This document shows positions 16,564 to 24,728 of a stretch of DNA of 47,132 nt, piece by piece (positions within the stretch are counted from its first letter, which is position 1; every line of letters begins with the position of its first letter). The stretch is from Opitutia bacterium (lineage in GTDB: Bacteria > Verrucomicrobiota > Verrucomicrobiia > Opitutales > Opitutaceae): positions 1-47,132 of the forward strand of contig JACQFT010000104.1 in assembly GCA_016199925.1 (NCBI GenBank), given 5' to 3'. The notes under the pieces are model-generated. The model ran no database searches, was not told where the DNA came from, and worked only from the letters and a program-made list of their open reading frames with translations. Both the position numbers and the translations under genes were made by a program.

Positions 16564-18291
16564 ATGACTGCCTCCCGTCTCTCCGCCTGCACGGCCGCGG
16601 CGCTGTTGTCCGCGGCCTCGCTCTTCGCCCAGCCCGACCGCATCAACGGCCGCGCGTTCGCCACCCGCTCGCCCGTTCTCGCCCAGCACGGCATCGTCTG
16701 CACCAGCCAGCCGCTCGCGACGCAGGCCGGACTCGACGTGCTCAAGGCCGGCGGCTCCGCCCTCGACGCCGCCATCGCGGCCAACGCCGCGCTCGGCCTG
16801 ATGGAGCCCGTCAGCAACGGCGTCGGCGGCGACCTCTTCGCCATCGTCTATGACGCGAAGACGAAAAAACTCTACGGCCTCAACGGCTCCGGCCGCTCGC
16901 CGCTCGGTCTTTCCTACGAGCAACTGAAAGCCGAGCTCGCCAAGACCAAAAACCCCGACCACCTCCCGCCCCGCGGCTTCCTGCCGATCTCCGTGCCCGG
17001 CGCCGTTGACGCGTGGTTCGAACTCCACGCGAAATTCGGCAAGCTCCCGATGAAGGCCGTCCTCGCGCCCGCCATCCGCTACGCCGAGGAAGGTTTCCCC
17101 GTCACCCAATACATCGCCTACCTCTGGAACATCGGCGTCCGCAACGCGCAGGCCGACAAATTTCCCGGCGCGTTTCTTGATGTCTATGCGCCCGGCGGAA
17201 AAGCCCCGCGCGAGGGCGAGATTTTCAAGAACCCCGCGCTCGCACACACCCTGCGGCTCCTCGGCGAGAAGGGCCGCGACGTTTTCTACCGCGGCGAAAT
17301 CGCCGACCAGATCGACGCCTTCATGCGCGCGAACGGCGGCTACCTCCGCAAAGTTGATCTCGAAAAGCACACCTCGACCTGGGTCGACCCCGTCTCCGTC
17401 AACTACCGCGGTTACGATGTCTACGAACTGCCGCCCAACGGCCAGGGCATCGCCGCGTTGCAGATGCTGAATATCCTCGAAGGCTACGACCTCGCGAAGC
17501 GCGGCTACAACTCGCCCGAGGCGCTGCACCTGATGATCGAGGCCAAGAAACTCGCGTTCGAGGACCGCGCCAAATTCTACGCCGACCCGGCCTTCTCGAA
17601 AATCCCGCTCGCCGGCCTGCTCTCCAAGGCATACGCCGCCGAACGCCGCAAGCTCATCGGTGCGCGCGCCGCGAAAACTTACGACTCCGGCCACCCCGCG
17701 CTCAAAGACGGCGACACGATCTACCTCTGCACCGCCGACGCCGAAGGTAACATGGTCTCGCTCATCCAGTCGAACTATCGCGGCATGGGCTCGGGCATCA
17801 CCGTGCCGGGGCTCGGATTCACTTTTCAGGATCGCGGCGAGATGTTCACGCTCGAGCCCGGCCACGCCAACGTCTACGCGCCGGGCAAGCGGCCGTTCCA
17901 CACCATCATCCCCGGCTTCGTCATGAAAGACGGCCAGCCGTGGGAAGCCTTCGGCCTCATGGGCGGCGCGATGCAGCCGCAGGGCCACGTGCAGGTGCTC
18001 GTGAACCAGATTGATTTCGGCATGAACATCCAGGAAGCCGGCGACGCCGCGCGCTGGCAGCACGAAGGCTCGTCGGAACCCACCGGCGAGAAGATGCGCG
18101 ACGGCGGCACGGTGCAGGTCGAGAGCGGCGTTCCCTACGAGAGCACGCGCGCCCTCGCCCAACGCGGCCACGTCATCGTCGGCGGAGTCGGCGCGTTCGG
18201 CGGCTACCAGGCCATCCGCTGGGACCCGGTGAACAAAGTTTACTGGGGCGCGAGCGAGAGCCGCAAAGACGGCGAAGCCGCCGGCTACTGA
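16564..18291 (+). CDS. ggt: Gamma-glutamyltransferase (glutathione hydrolase)
   Basis: A 575-residue exported Ntn-hydrolase precursor that transfers or hydrolyses the gamma-glutamyl group of glutathione and related peptides in the periplasm. The signal peptide covers about residues 1-22 ('LSACTAAALLSAASLFAQPD'). The large subunit has 'AQAGLDVLKAGGSALDAAIA'-type wording, 'GVGGDLFAIVYD', 'GSGRSPLG' and 'PPNGQGIAALQMLNIL'. Autocleavage should occur before the Thr of 'LKDGDTIYLCTADAEGNMVS', which becomes the catalytic nucleophile, with the small subunit 'QSNYRGMGSGITVPGLGFTF' and 'LMGGAMQPQGHVQV' following. The length suits the family. A candidate TAGCGT -10 lies 6 nt before the start. Confidence 0.92.
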   Translation: MTASRLSACTAAALLSAASLFAQPDRINGRAFATRSPVLAQHGIVCTSQPLATQAGLDVLKAGGSALDAAIAANAALGLMEPVSNGVGGDLFAIVYDAKTKKLYGLNGSGRSPLGLSYEQLKAELAKTKNPDHLPPRGFLPISVPGAVDAWFELHAKFGKLPMKAVLAPAIRYAEEGFPVTQYIAYLWNIGVRNAQADKFPGAFLDVYAPGGKAPREGEIFKNPALAHTLRLLGEKGRDVFYRGEIADQIDAFMRANGGYLRKVDLEKHTSTWVDPVSVNYRGYDVYELPPNGQGIAALQMLNILEGYDLAKRGYNSPEALHLMIEAKKLAFEDRAKFYADPAFSKIPLAGLLSKAYAAERRKLIGARAAKTYDSGHPALKDGDTIYLCTADAEGNMVSLIQSNYRGMGSGITVPGLGFTFQDRGEMFTLEPGHANVYAPGKRPFHTIIPGFVMKDGQPWEAFGLMGGAMQPQGHVQVLVNQIDFGMNIQEAGDAARWQHEGSSEPTGEKMRDGGTVQVESGVPYESTRALAQRGHVIVGGVGAFGGYQAIRWDPVNKVYWGASESRKDGEAAGY

Positions 18292-18426
18292 CCGCGCGCG
18301 AAATCCTGCTCGTTCTGCGGCGCGTTTCCCGCTCTGCTTTCCGGCGTGCCCCGTGCCGCCAAGAAAATCCGCCGCCAAAAAATCGCCGTGCCGCCCGGCC
18401 GCGCGCTCTCCGCCATCTCCGCGCAC

Positions 18427-19980
18427 ATGGCCGACACCGGCGACGATGCCGGCGCGCCCGCGCTCCCGCTCTTCAACTGGCTGCAAACGCGCAGCGCCGG
18501 CGTGCTGCTGCACCCGACTTCGCTGCCCGGCGCGCAGGGCTGCGGCACCTTCGACGAAAATCTCCTCCACTTTCTCGATTTTCTCCAAGCCGGCGGCTTC
18601 CGCTCCTGGCAACTCTGTCCGCTCGGCCCGACCGGCTACGGCGACTCGCCCTACCAGTGCTTCTCGTCCTTCGCCGGCAACCCCTACCTCGTCGATCTCA
18701 CTGCACTCGTCCGCTTCGGCCTGCTCACCGCCGCCGAGATCGCGCCGCTCGCGAAACTCGACCCGGCTCGCACCGACTACGGTGAACTCCACCGGCTCAA
18801 GTGGCCGCTGCTCTTCGCCGCCCACCGCCGCTACGAAGAACTGCAACCCGCGCTGCCCTACGGCGACTTCGCACAATTCCGCGCCCGGCACGCCTCGTGG
18901 CTCGAGCCCTACGCGTATTTCCGCGCGCTGAAGGATCATCTCGGCGGCGGCTCGTGGTTCAAGTGGCCGGCCGCCGTGCGCACGCACGCCGCCGCGCAAT
19001 CCTCTCCGCTCCGCGCCCAACTCGCGCCCGCCATCGCTGCGCACGCGTTCACCCAGTATCTTTTCTTCGGCCAGTGGACGCTCGTGCGCCAGGCCGCCAG
19101 CGAACGCGGCATCGAGATCATCGGCGACCTGCCGATCTTCGTCGCCGCCGACTCCGCCGATGCGTTGGCGAACCCGCAGCTCTTCGACCTTGACCCGAAA
19201 ACCCTCCGCCCGCGGTCGGTCGCCGGCGTGCCGCCGGATTATTTTTCCAAGGACGGACAACTCTGGGGCAATCCGCTCTACCGCTGGGATGTCCACGCCG
19301 CCGGCGGCTATGCGTGGTGGCTCGCGCGACTCGCGGCCGCGTTTTCGCTCTACGACATCGTGCGGATCGACCATTTCCGCGGGCTCGACGCCTACTGGCG
19401 CGTGCCCGCGCGCGCGCAGACCGCCCGCCGCGGCGCGTGGGTGCCCGGCCCCGGGCTCGATTTTTTCCACGCCGTGCATCACGCGTTTCCCGCCGCCCGC
19501 CTCGTCGCCGAAGACCTCGGCGTGCAGACGGACTCCATGCGGCAACTGCTCCGCGACTCCGGCCTCCCCGGCATGACCGTGCTGCAGTTCGCCTTCGGCA
19601 ACGACGCCGCCAACGCCTACCTGCCGCACCACCAGGTGGCCAACGCCGTCGTCTACACCGGCACGCACGACAACGACACGTCGCTCGGCTGGTATCGCAC
19701 CGCCGACGAAAAGACGCGCGACCACGTGCGCCGCTACCTGCGCATCACCGGCGCCGAGATGCCGTGGGATTTCATCCGCACCGCCTACGCTTCGCCGGCG
19801 CGCCTCGCGGTGATTCCGTTCACCGACCTGCTCTCGCTCGACTCGGCGGCGCGCTTCAACACGCCGAGCAAGGCGCGCGGCAACTGGCAGTGGCGCTACA
19901 CGGCCGCGCAACTCGCGCCGCTGCGCGGCGACACGGAAAAATATCTGCGCTCCCTCGCGGAACTCTACGGACGCCGATGA
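18427..19980 (+). CDS. malQ: 4-alpha-glucanotransferase (GH77, amylomaltase)
   Basis: About 517 residues from the ATG at 18427. It transfers alpha-1,4-glucan segments in maltodextrin and glycogen metabolism; cytoplasmic. GH77 motifs are 'RSAGVLLHPTSLPG', 'LGPTGYGDSPYQCFSSFAGNPYLVDL', 'IEIIGDLPIFVAADSADA', 'VAGVPPDYFSKDGQLWGNPLYRW' and 'IVRIDHFRGLDAYW' (nucleophile Asp in the RIDHFRG motif). 'LVAEDLGVQTDS' holds the acid/base Glu and 'YTGTHDNDTSLGWY' the third carboxylate. An in-frame GTG at 18346 would add a basic 27-residue extension without family support, and neither start has a strong Shine-Dalgarno. It stands 135 nt after ggt. A hairpin with T-tracts begins at its stop codon. Confidence 0.93.
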   Translation: MADTGDDAGAPALPLFNWLQTRSAGVLLHPTSLPGAQGCGTFDENLLHFLDFLQAGGFRSWQLCPLGPTGYGDSPYQCFSSFAGNPYLVDLTALVRFGLLTAAEIAPLAKLDPARTDYGELHRLKWPLLFAAHRRYEELQPALPYGDFAQFRARHASWLEPYAYFRALKDHLGGGSWFKWPAAVRTHAAAQSSPLRAQLAPAIAAHAFTQYLFFGQWTLVRQAASERGIEIIGDLPIFVAADSADALANPQLFDLDPKTLRPRSVAGVPPDYFSKDGQLWGNPLYRWDVHAAGGYAWWLARLAAAFSLYDIVRIDHFRGLDAYWRVPARAQTARRGAWVPGPGLDFFHAVHHAFPAARLVAEDLGVQTDSMRQLLRDSGLPGMTVLQFAFGNDAANAYLPHHQVANAVVYTGTHDNDTSLGWYRTADEKTRDHVRRYLRITGAEMPWDFIRTAYASPARLAVIPFTDLLSLDSAARFNTPSKARGNWQWRYTAAQLAPLRGDTEKYLRSLAELYGRR

Positions 19981-20032
19981 ATTTTTCGCCGCGGTTTTTT
20001 TCCGCGCGCGAAAATTTCCGCGGAGAAAAATT
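19980..20032. repeat. AT-tract hairpin directly after malQ
   Basis: AATTTTTCGCCGCGG (19980-19994) pairs with CCGCGGAGAAAAATT (20018-20032) at 14 of 15 positions. Inner TTTTC/GAAAA extends the stem. A separate perfect hairpin GGCGAAAA-TTA-TTTTCGCC follows at 20038-20056. Together they form A/T tracts about 15 bp apart. Likely a transcript end for malQ and/or curved DNA upstream of the tiny reading frame at 20107. Confidence 0.55.
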
Positions 20033-20106
20033 TCGGCGGCGAAAATTATTTTCGCCCCGCGCAAGATAGTGCGTGCAACGCGCGGGGAAATTTTTATTAC
20101 TGAGGC

Positions 20107-20154
20107 ATGGCTAAAAAGAAACCCGCCAAGAAAACGGCGAAGAAAAAGAAGTAA
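20107..20154 (+). CDS. Putative 15-residue lysine-rich peptide
   Basis: ATG at 20107 opens MAKKKPAKKTAKKKK and ends at TAA 20152-20154. Ten of fifteen residues are lysine, with the 'PAKKTAKK' wording of histone-H1-like tails. The frame sits alone in a 226-nt intergenic region, and a strong terminator starts 25 nt after its stop. GAGG lies immediately before the ATG, too close for a good ribosome-binding site. It may be a real micro-protein with nucleic-acid affinity, a remnant of an H1-like protein, or part of a small RNA. The peptide is seen; its expression is inference. Confidence 0.4.
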   Translation: MAKKKPAKKTAKKKK

Positions 20155-20178
20155 CCCCGCGTTACTTTCACCACTCCG

Positions 20179-20208
20179 ACGCCGGCCTGCAAAGGCCGGC
20201 GTTTTTTT
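20179..20208 (+). terminator. Strong Rho-independent terminator after lysine-rich frame
   Basis: ACGCCGGCC (20179-20187), loop TGCAAA, GGCCGGCGT (20194-20202), then a T7 run to 20208. The 9-bp stem is perfect. The T-tract overlaps the stop codon of the opposing metallo-hydrolase gene. It shows that something is transcribed rightward through 20060-20180. Confidence 0.88.
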
Positions 20209-21109
20209 AGGCCAGCTCCGCCGGGTGGAATTTTCTCCAGTAGCGCGCGAGTCCGCCGACGCTCATCGCCGCGGGATCCGCCTGCTCGTAGGTCGCGATC
20301 AGTTCGTCGTTCACGCCGTGCCGGCGCAATTCTTCCGCCACCAGCTGCGTGAAGCGCGGTTCGAGCTCCGCTTCGCTCCGGCCCGCCCGCAACTGCGTCT
20401 TGATCCAGTCGGCCCACGCCGTGAGGCGGCGGCCTAGATCGAGAAGATGTTCGTCGGGCGTTTCGACCGCGCCGAAGTGCGTCAGCCAGAGCCGTGCAGG
20501 TTGCAGGGCGTGGATTTTCTCGAGCGAAGCGCGCCACAGTTCGAGATTGATGTCGGGCGGCGGGCACGGCGGCAGCAGCGGCCCGCCGTTGATGCTCACT
20601 CCGCCCACATCGCCGGCAAACAGCGTGCGTTCGCGCGCCAGCCAATACGCATGATGGTGCGGCGCGTGCCCCGGCGTCTCCACGGCGCGGAAGACCGTGC
20701 CGCCCGCCACAATCTCGTCACCGTCGTGGACGATGCGGATTTTCTCCGGCGGCACCGCCCGCACTTCGCCCCAGAGGACCGGCATCTTGTCCCCAAAAAT
20801 CATCGTCGCGCTCGCGACCAGCTTCTCGGGATTCTGGAGGTGCGGCGCGCCGCGCGGGTGCACGCAGACCGTCGTGCCGAAATCCCGCGCCCACCGCCAC
20901 GCGCCGCCGCTGTGGTCGAGATGGATGTGCGTCACGAGCAAGTGCGTGACGTTTTCCGGCCGCAGTCCGAGCCGGCGGATGGCCGCGACCGTGGCGTCGA
21001 AGCAGCACTCGGGGCCGCTGTCGATCAGCGCGAGTTGGTCGGTGCCGACGAGACCGCAGCCGATCACCTGCGCGCGGCCGAGATGCAGTCCGTCGATGAA
21101 ATTGATCAT
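20207..21109 (-). CDS. MBL-fold metallo-hydrolase
   Basis: A 300-residue metallo-beta-lactamase-fold enzyme. The dinuclear metal site is shown by 'LLVTHIHLDHSGGAWRWARD' (HxHxDH), His in 'VETPGHAPHHHAYWLARERT', Asp in 'LFAGDVGGVSIN' and His in 'LWLTHFGAVETPDEHL'. ATG at 21109 is chosen since it opens the first strand ('MINFIDGLHLGRAQVIGCGL'); a frame open to 21172 adds residues that overlap yebC. Members of this branch are often glyoxalase II-like or lactonase-like hydrolases, but the substrate cannot be told from sequence. It starts 28 nt after yebC on the same strand, so the two likely share a transcript. Confidence 0.88.
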   Translation of the reverse strand: MINFIDGLHLGRAQVIGCGLVGTDQLALIDSGPECCFDATVAAIRRLGLRPENVTHLLVTHIHLDHSGGAWRWARDFGTTVCVHPRGAPHLQNPEKLVASATMIFGDKMPVLWGEVRAVPPEKIRIVHDGDEIVAGGTVFRAVETPGHAPHHHAYWLARERTLFAGDVGGVSINGGPLLPPCPPPDINLELWRASLEKIHALQPARLWLTHFGAVETPDEHLLDLGRRLTAWADWIKTQLRAGRSEAELEPRFTQLVAEELRRHGVNDELIATYEQADPAAMSVGGLARYWRKFHPAELA

Positions 21110-21137
21110 GGCAGCCCGGCGCCGAGGCGTGACCGGC

Positions 21138-21869
21138 TCACTTGACCGCGGCCCAGACGCGCTGCACGTCATCGTGGTCTTCGAGTTCCTGGAGAAACTC
21201 GCCGACTTCGGTGCGATGTTCGTCGGTCAATTCCGGATACTGCTTCGCGACGTAGCCGATTTCACTCGTGATCACGTGCCAGCCGTGGGTCTTGAGCCAG
21301 GTGGACACCGCGTGCACCGCGGTGCGGTCGGTCAGGAAGCGCGCGCCGTTGGCGCCTTCGGGAATGTCGTCGTTCTGCGCGTGGGTGAGCGGCGCGAAAT
21401 CGTTGGCGCCCGCCTCGATCGCGGCCCCCTCGAGGTCGGCGGCGGCATCCGCGGTGTGCGCCTCGACGATGCCAAGGTGGTCGAAAAGGAATTTGTTGCT
21501 GGCGGCCGCACCGAGCACGCCCTTCTTGAAGAGCACGCGGATTTCCGGCGCGGTGCGCTGGTGGTTGTCGGTATAGACCTCGACGATGAGCGGCACCTTG
21601 TGCGGCGCGTAGCCTTCGTAGACGACATGGTCCATCGTGATCTTGTCGCCGCCGCTGCCAGTGCCCTTGGCGATGGCGCGCTCGATGGCCTCGCGCGTGA
21701 CGTTGGCCTTGCGGGCCTTTTCGAGCACGGCGAAGAGGCGTGCGTTCGCGGCCACATCGCCGCCGCCGAGCTTGGCGGCCACGGTGATTTCCTTGACCAG
21801 CTTGCCGACCACCTGGCCTTTCTTGAGGTTAACAATCGCGCGTTTCGCATGGAGCCATTGACGTCCCAT
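21138..21869 (-). CDS. YebC/PmpR (TACO1) family protein
   Basis: A 243-residue cytoplasmic protein of the YebC family, known as DNA-binding regulators and, more recently, as ribosome-associated factors easing translation of proline stretches. Family wording is 'WLHAKRAIVNLKKGQVVGKL', 'KEITVAAKLGGGDVAANARL', 'ANVTREAIERAIAKGTG', 'VVYEGYAPHKVPLIVEVYTD', 'NHQRTAPEIRVLFKKGVLGA' and 'LEDHDDVQRVWAAV'. The N-terminus (MGRQWLHAK) differs from the enterobacterial MAGHSKW form but keeps the basic pattern. A TTGCAC-N18-TAGCGT promoter candidate ends 9 nt before the ATG, so the message may be nearly leaderless. Confidence 0.92.
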   Translation of the reverse strand: MGRQWLHAKRAIVNLKKGQVVGKLVKEITVAAKLGGGDVAANARLFAVLEKARKANVTREAIERAIAKGTGSGGDKITMDHVVYEGYAPHKVPLIVEVYTDNHQRTAPEIRVLFKKGVLGAAASNKFLFDHLGIVEAHTADAAADLEGAAIEAGANDFAPLTHAQNDDIPEGANGARFLTDRTAVHAVSTWLKTHGWHVITSEIGYVAKQYPELTDEHRTEVGEFLQELEDHDDVQRVWAAVK

Positions 21870-22602
21870 AAGACGGCGACGCTACGGGTGCGGCCCGCCG
21901 GGGTGCAATGCCGAAGCGCGTCGGTCTTTCGGCATCGAGCAACTCCCCGAAGCTCGCGCGCTCCGCGGGGGCGGTGCCAGCGCGGAGCATCGCCCGGGAA
22001 TTGCGTCGGTCCGAAATCGAAGTCGCCGCCGAGGGGCCGGGCGCCGCCGTGCGGCCCTTGCACTTGTTTCTTCACGAACGGTCCCGGCGGAAAGAGCATC
22101 GCGGTGGAGTCCCCGGGTGCGGGTTTTGCCGGCGGCGGTTTCGGTCTGCATGTTTTCCCACCGCGCCGGCAACGTCGGGAACGGCGCGATCCCGATTGTG
22201 TCCGCGGCGAGATAGCCGCGCGGTGGGTTGACGAGCCGCACCCCCAGGCGCGTCCGGAGCTCCGCGGCAGCGCACGATCAGCAAGTCGCCCAAATCGTTG
22301 GGCCGCGCTGAAACCCCATCGAATCGGTCTGGCGCCGGGCTCGTGCTTCACTGGAGCTTGGTGCGTGGGGTTTGGAGCTGGAGATTTTTCCCGTCTCCGT
22401 GGTATTTGGTTCGGAAAAACAGGAGCCGCTCCGCCCTCGGCGCGGGCACTAACCCGACTTCGCCAACTGGCGTGCGTATTCCGGTTTTTCCCGGGGTGTG
22501 GCGGGCGCAATTCATTGTGGCGGCGCGGTTGATTTTCCGTGCGGGCGTGCAGTGGCGACCCTCCCTCGATCGGAGGCAAAAATCTTCTGCTAAACTGCCG
22601 CC
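21870..22602. other. 733-nt stretch without a convincing gene
   Basis: Holds the yebC promoter candidate at its left end and the left flank of the insertion sequence at its right end (candidate terminal repeat 22453-22470). Open frames on both strands (for example leftward 22072-22293 and 21882-22241) are fragments with no recognisable domain and no consistent frame. It may contain decayed sequence brought in or disrupted by the IS. Confidence 0.5.
21879..21908 (-). promoter_or_regulatory. Candidate promoter TTGCAC-N18-TAGCGT of yebC
   Basis: Read leftward: TTGCAC (21908-21903), 18-nt spacer, TAGCGT (21884-21879), then 9 nt to the ATG at 21869. Same spacing and close start distance as the dehydrogenase promoter candidate. 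Confidence 0.5.
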
Positions 22603-24295
22603 ATGTTTTTGAAGTGCCGCGCGCGGCGCAAGGACGGCAAAATCCACCGGCGCTGGTCGGTGGTGGAGAGCCGGCGGGTGGGTCGGAGGGTGGTGCAAAA
22701 GCATGTGCTCTACCTCGGAGAGGTGAGCGACCGGCAACGCGCTTCGTGGGAACGGGCCGTCAGCGTGATCGACGAGACCAGCGGTCAGTGCCGGCAGCGC
22801 TCCTTGATCCCGGAGGATCGCGCGATCAGCGAGTCGGAGGTGGACGCGCTGTCGGTGCGGCTCAGCGCGCTGCGGCTGGAACGTCCGCGGCAGTGGGGCG
22901 CGTGCTGGCTGGCCGATTCGTTGTGGCGCGAGCTGCACCTCGATGTGTTTTTCGCCGCCCGGCTGGGCTGCAGCCGGGAGGACACAGGTTGGGAAAAGGG
23001 CCTGCGCGCCCTCACGATCTACCGGCTGCTCGCGCACAAGGAGGCGATCTTCGCGCATCTGCGCGAGCGCTGGTCGGACCTGTTCGCGCCCAGCTACGGC
23101 ATTTTACTCTACGACCTGGCGAGCACCTCCTTTGAATGCGACGCCCCCGCGGCGGAAAACGATCCGCGTCAATTTGGCTACTCGCGCGAGCGGTGCAGCG
23201 ACTGCGTGCAGGTGGTGATCGCGATGGTGGTCACGCCCGAGGGTCTGCCGCTGGCCTACGAGATGATGCCGGGCCACACCGCCGACAAGACGATCCTTCC
23301 GGCCATGATCGCGCTTCTCAAAAAACGTCACGGGCAAATTGGCCGCCTCTGGGTCATGGACCGGGGCATCCCCACGGAGGACTCGCTGGCGCGGATGCGC
23401 GCCTGCGATCCGCCGATGCAATATCTGGTGGGCAAACCGAAAGCGCGGCTGCACCGGCTCGAAGCCGCCCTGGCCGAACGCCCCTGGGTGGAAGTGCGCG
23501 GGCCACAGCGCGTCAAGTGCGTGCCCGAGGACGGGGAGGTTTACGTTCTCACCGAAAGCTCCGCCCGCGTGGACAAGGAACGCGCCATGCGCCGGCGCTC
23601 CCTGAAAAAATACTGGAAGCGCCTCGGCGGCGGAGCGCAGCGGAGATGGCCAACCCGCAGGGTTGCCCGAAGGGCGAGACGAAGTCTCGGCAACTCGCGC
23701 GGTTGAAAAATCCCGCCCGCGACGAGTTGCTCCTCAAACTCGGCCAGGCCCGGGGCGAGGCCGGGGCCGCCGCCCGGCTCGTCACCGCGGAGGTGCCGCC
23801 TCCGGCGCGCTCACCCATCAACTCGACCGCGCCAAACGGCGCGCCGTCCTGCGCCGCGAGGGCCGGTATTTGCTGCGCACCAACCTGGCCGGCTGCGACC
23901 CCGACGCCCGGTGGCGTTACTACATGCAGCTCGTGTTTGTGGAGGAAGCGTTCCGCACACGCAAAGGCGACCTGGGCCTGCGCCCCGTCTTCCACCAAAA
24001 ACCCGCCCGCATCGAGGCGCATCTGTTCGTCGCGTTCCTGGCCTACTGCCTGGCGATCACCCTGCGCCAGCACCTGCGCAAACTCTCCGGCGGATTGATG
24101 CCGCGCGCGGTTCTCGAAAAACTCGCCACCCTTCAACTGCTCGTTGTGCGCGTGCCCACCACCTACGGCCGCGAACTGCTCCTCGTGCGCCGGACCGAAC
24201 CCGACCAAGCCGTGACGCTCCTGTTGCAACAGCTCGGCCGCCCACGGCCTGCGCAACCCCCGCCCAAAATCTGCCGACCCACCCCGGTCGTGTAG
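22603..24295 (+). pseudogene. IS1634-family transposase, broken by two disruptions
   Basis: The transposase is spread over three frames. From ATG 22603 the first part has the DDE residues Asp in 'GILLYDLASTSFECD' (about residue 171) and Asp in 'LWVMDRGIPTEDSLARMR'. It runs to 'RRRSLKKYWKRLG' near 23628. There a ~63-bp hairpin-rich repeat (23629-23691) interrupts it, and the sequence resumes in another frame ('RLKNPARDELLLKLGQARGE'). Near 23800 it shifts again to 'SGALTHQLDRAKRRAVLRRE' and continues with the catalytic Glu region 'YYMQLVFVEEAFRTRKGDLG', 'RPVFHQKPARIEAHLFVAFL', ending at 24295. The Y-R-E-K-like signature supports the IS4 superfamily, IS1634 branch. No slippery site suggests programmed frameshifting. 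Confidence 0.85.
23629..23691. repeat. Triloop-hairpin mini-repeat inside transposase
   Basis: Three small hairpins in a row: CAACCC-GCA-GGGTTG, CCC-GAA-GGG and CGAGAC-GAA-GTCTCG, each with a GNA triloop. An outer pair GTTGCC/GGCAAC encloses the last two. CTCGGC occurs just left of it (23623-23628) and at its right end (23686-23691), like a short target duplication. A related copy lies in the rhs gene at 43827-43905. Confidence 0.65.
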
Positions 24296-24728
24296 TGGCG
24301 ACTTTTCGGAAACTTCCGCGATGAACCAATGGCTTGCGCCTTCTCCCCCCTCCAGTTGGCGAAGGCGGGATAATTCCGGCCGGCGGGAGACCTGCGTGAC
24401 CATTCGCCCGATCCGGTCTCGCTTCTCCCCCGTCTCCACCAGTGAGCCCTCAGCTCGCGCGGCCCCAGCCGCTTCCGTTCCTTGCGTCGTATTGGTTACC
24501 ATGACGACACTCTACCACTCAATCTACGCCCTGCCAATGAGACGCCCGGATTGGTGCTTACGGTGGCGGAGTGGCGGTGCCGTCTTCGCCGCCGCGGACG
24601 GCTTTTTCGATGCGCCGTCCGAGGGGGTCGTCGTTGATCCTCTAGCCGGTGCGCGTCCGTATTCGGGATGAGGTTTGAGGAGAAGACGAGTTCGCGGCGA
24701 CGCAAGCGAACGGCGCGCGGCGGCGGCC
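24296..24728. other. 433-nt gene-free stretch between IS and TIGR02597-type gene
   Basis: Contains the right IS flank (to 24369). A leftward open frame starts at the ATG at 24502 but has no recognised domain. A hairpin GGACGGC/GCCGTCC (read leftward, about 24618-24594) has no T-tract. A 27-codon leftward fragment near 24560-24640 weakly recalls an Rhs repeat ('DPLGRRIEKAV'). No gene is called. Confidence 0.45.

Larger units (their letters stand above)
22453..24369 (+). mobile_element. IS1634-family insertion sequence, decayed
   Basis: Limits are set by a candidate terminal inverted repeat: CCCGACTTCGCCAACTGG at 22453-22470 and its inverse at 24352-24369 (17 of 18 positions agree). The ~1.9-kb length suits IS1634-type elements. 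No matching target-site duplication is visible just outside, so the ends are provisional. Another similarity, GTGCAGTGGCGAC (22547) and GTGTAGTGGCGAC (24290), is a direct repeat flanking the transposase. The transposase is broken, so the element should be immobile unless complemented. Confidence 0.55.

Noticed and set aside
16456-20064. 1,202-codon leftward open frame opposite ggt and malQ
   Set aside because: It is the complementary-strand shadow of two well-supported enzymes in GC-rich DNA and has no domain motifs.
21138-21172. Longer start of the MBL-fold enzyme at 21172
   Set aside because: It would overlap yebC and adds a Ser/Pro/Arg-rich stretch before the first strand of the fold; ATG 21109 fits better.
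22348-22579. Leftward frame upstream of the transposase (end of an open frame to 23058)
   Set aside because: Most of it is antisense to the transposase, and the rest has no domain or start of its own.
23590-23810. Programmed frameshifting in the transposase
   Set aside because: No slippery heptamer at either shift. One shift is explained by the inserted mini-repeat, the other looks like a simple indel, and two shifts would be needed.
24560-24640. Leftward fragment resembling an Rhs repeat ('DPLGRRIEKAV')
   Set aside because: Only about a dozen residues match, bounded by stops on both sides; too short to call a remnant with confidence.
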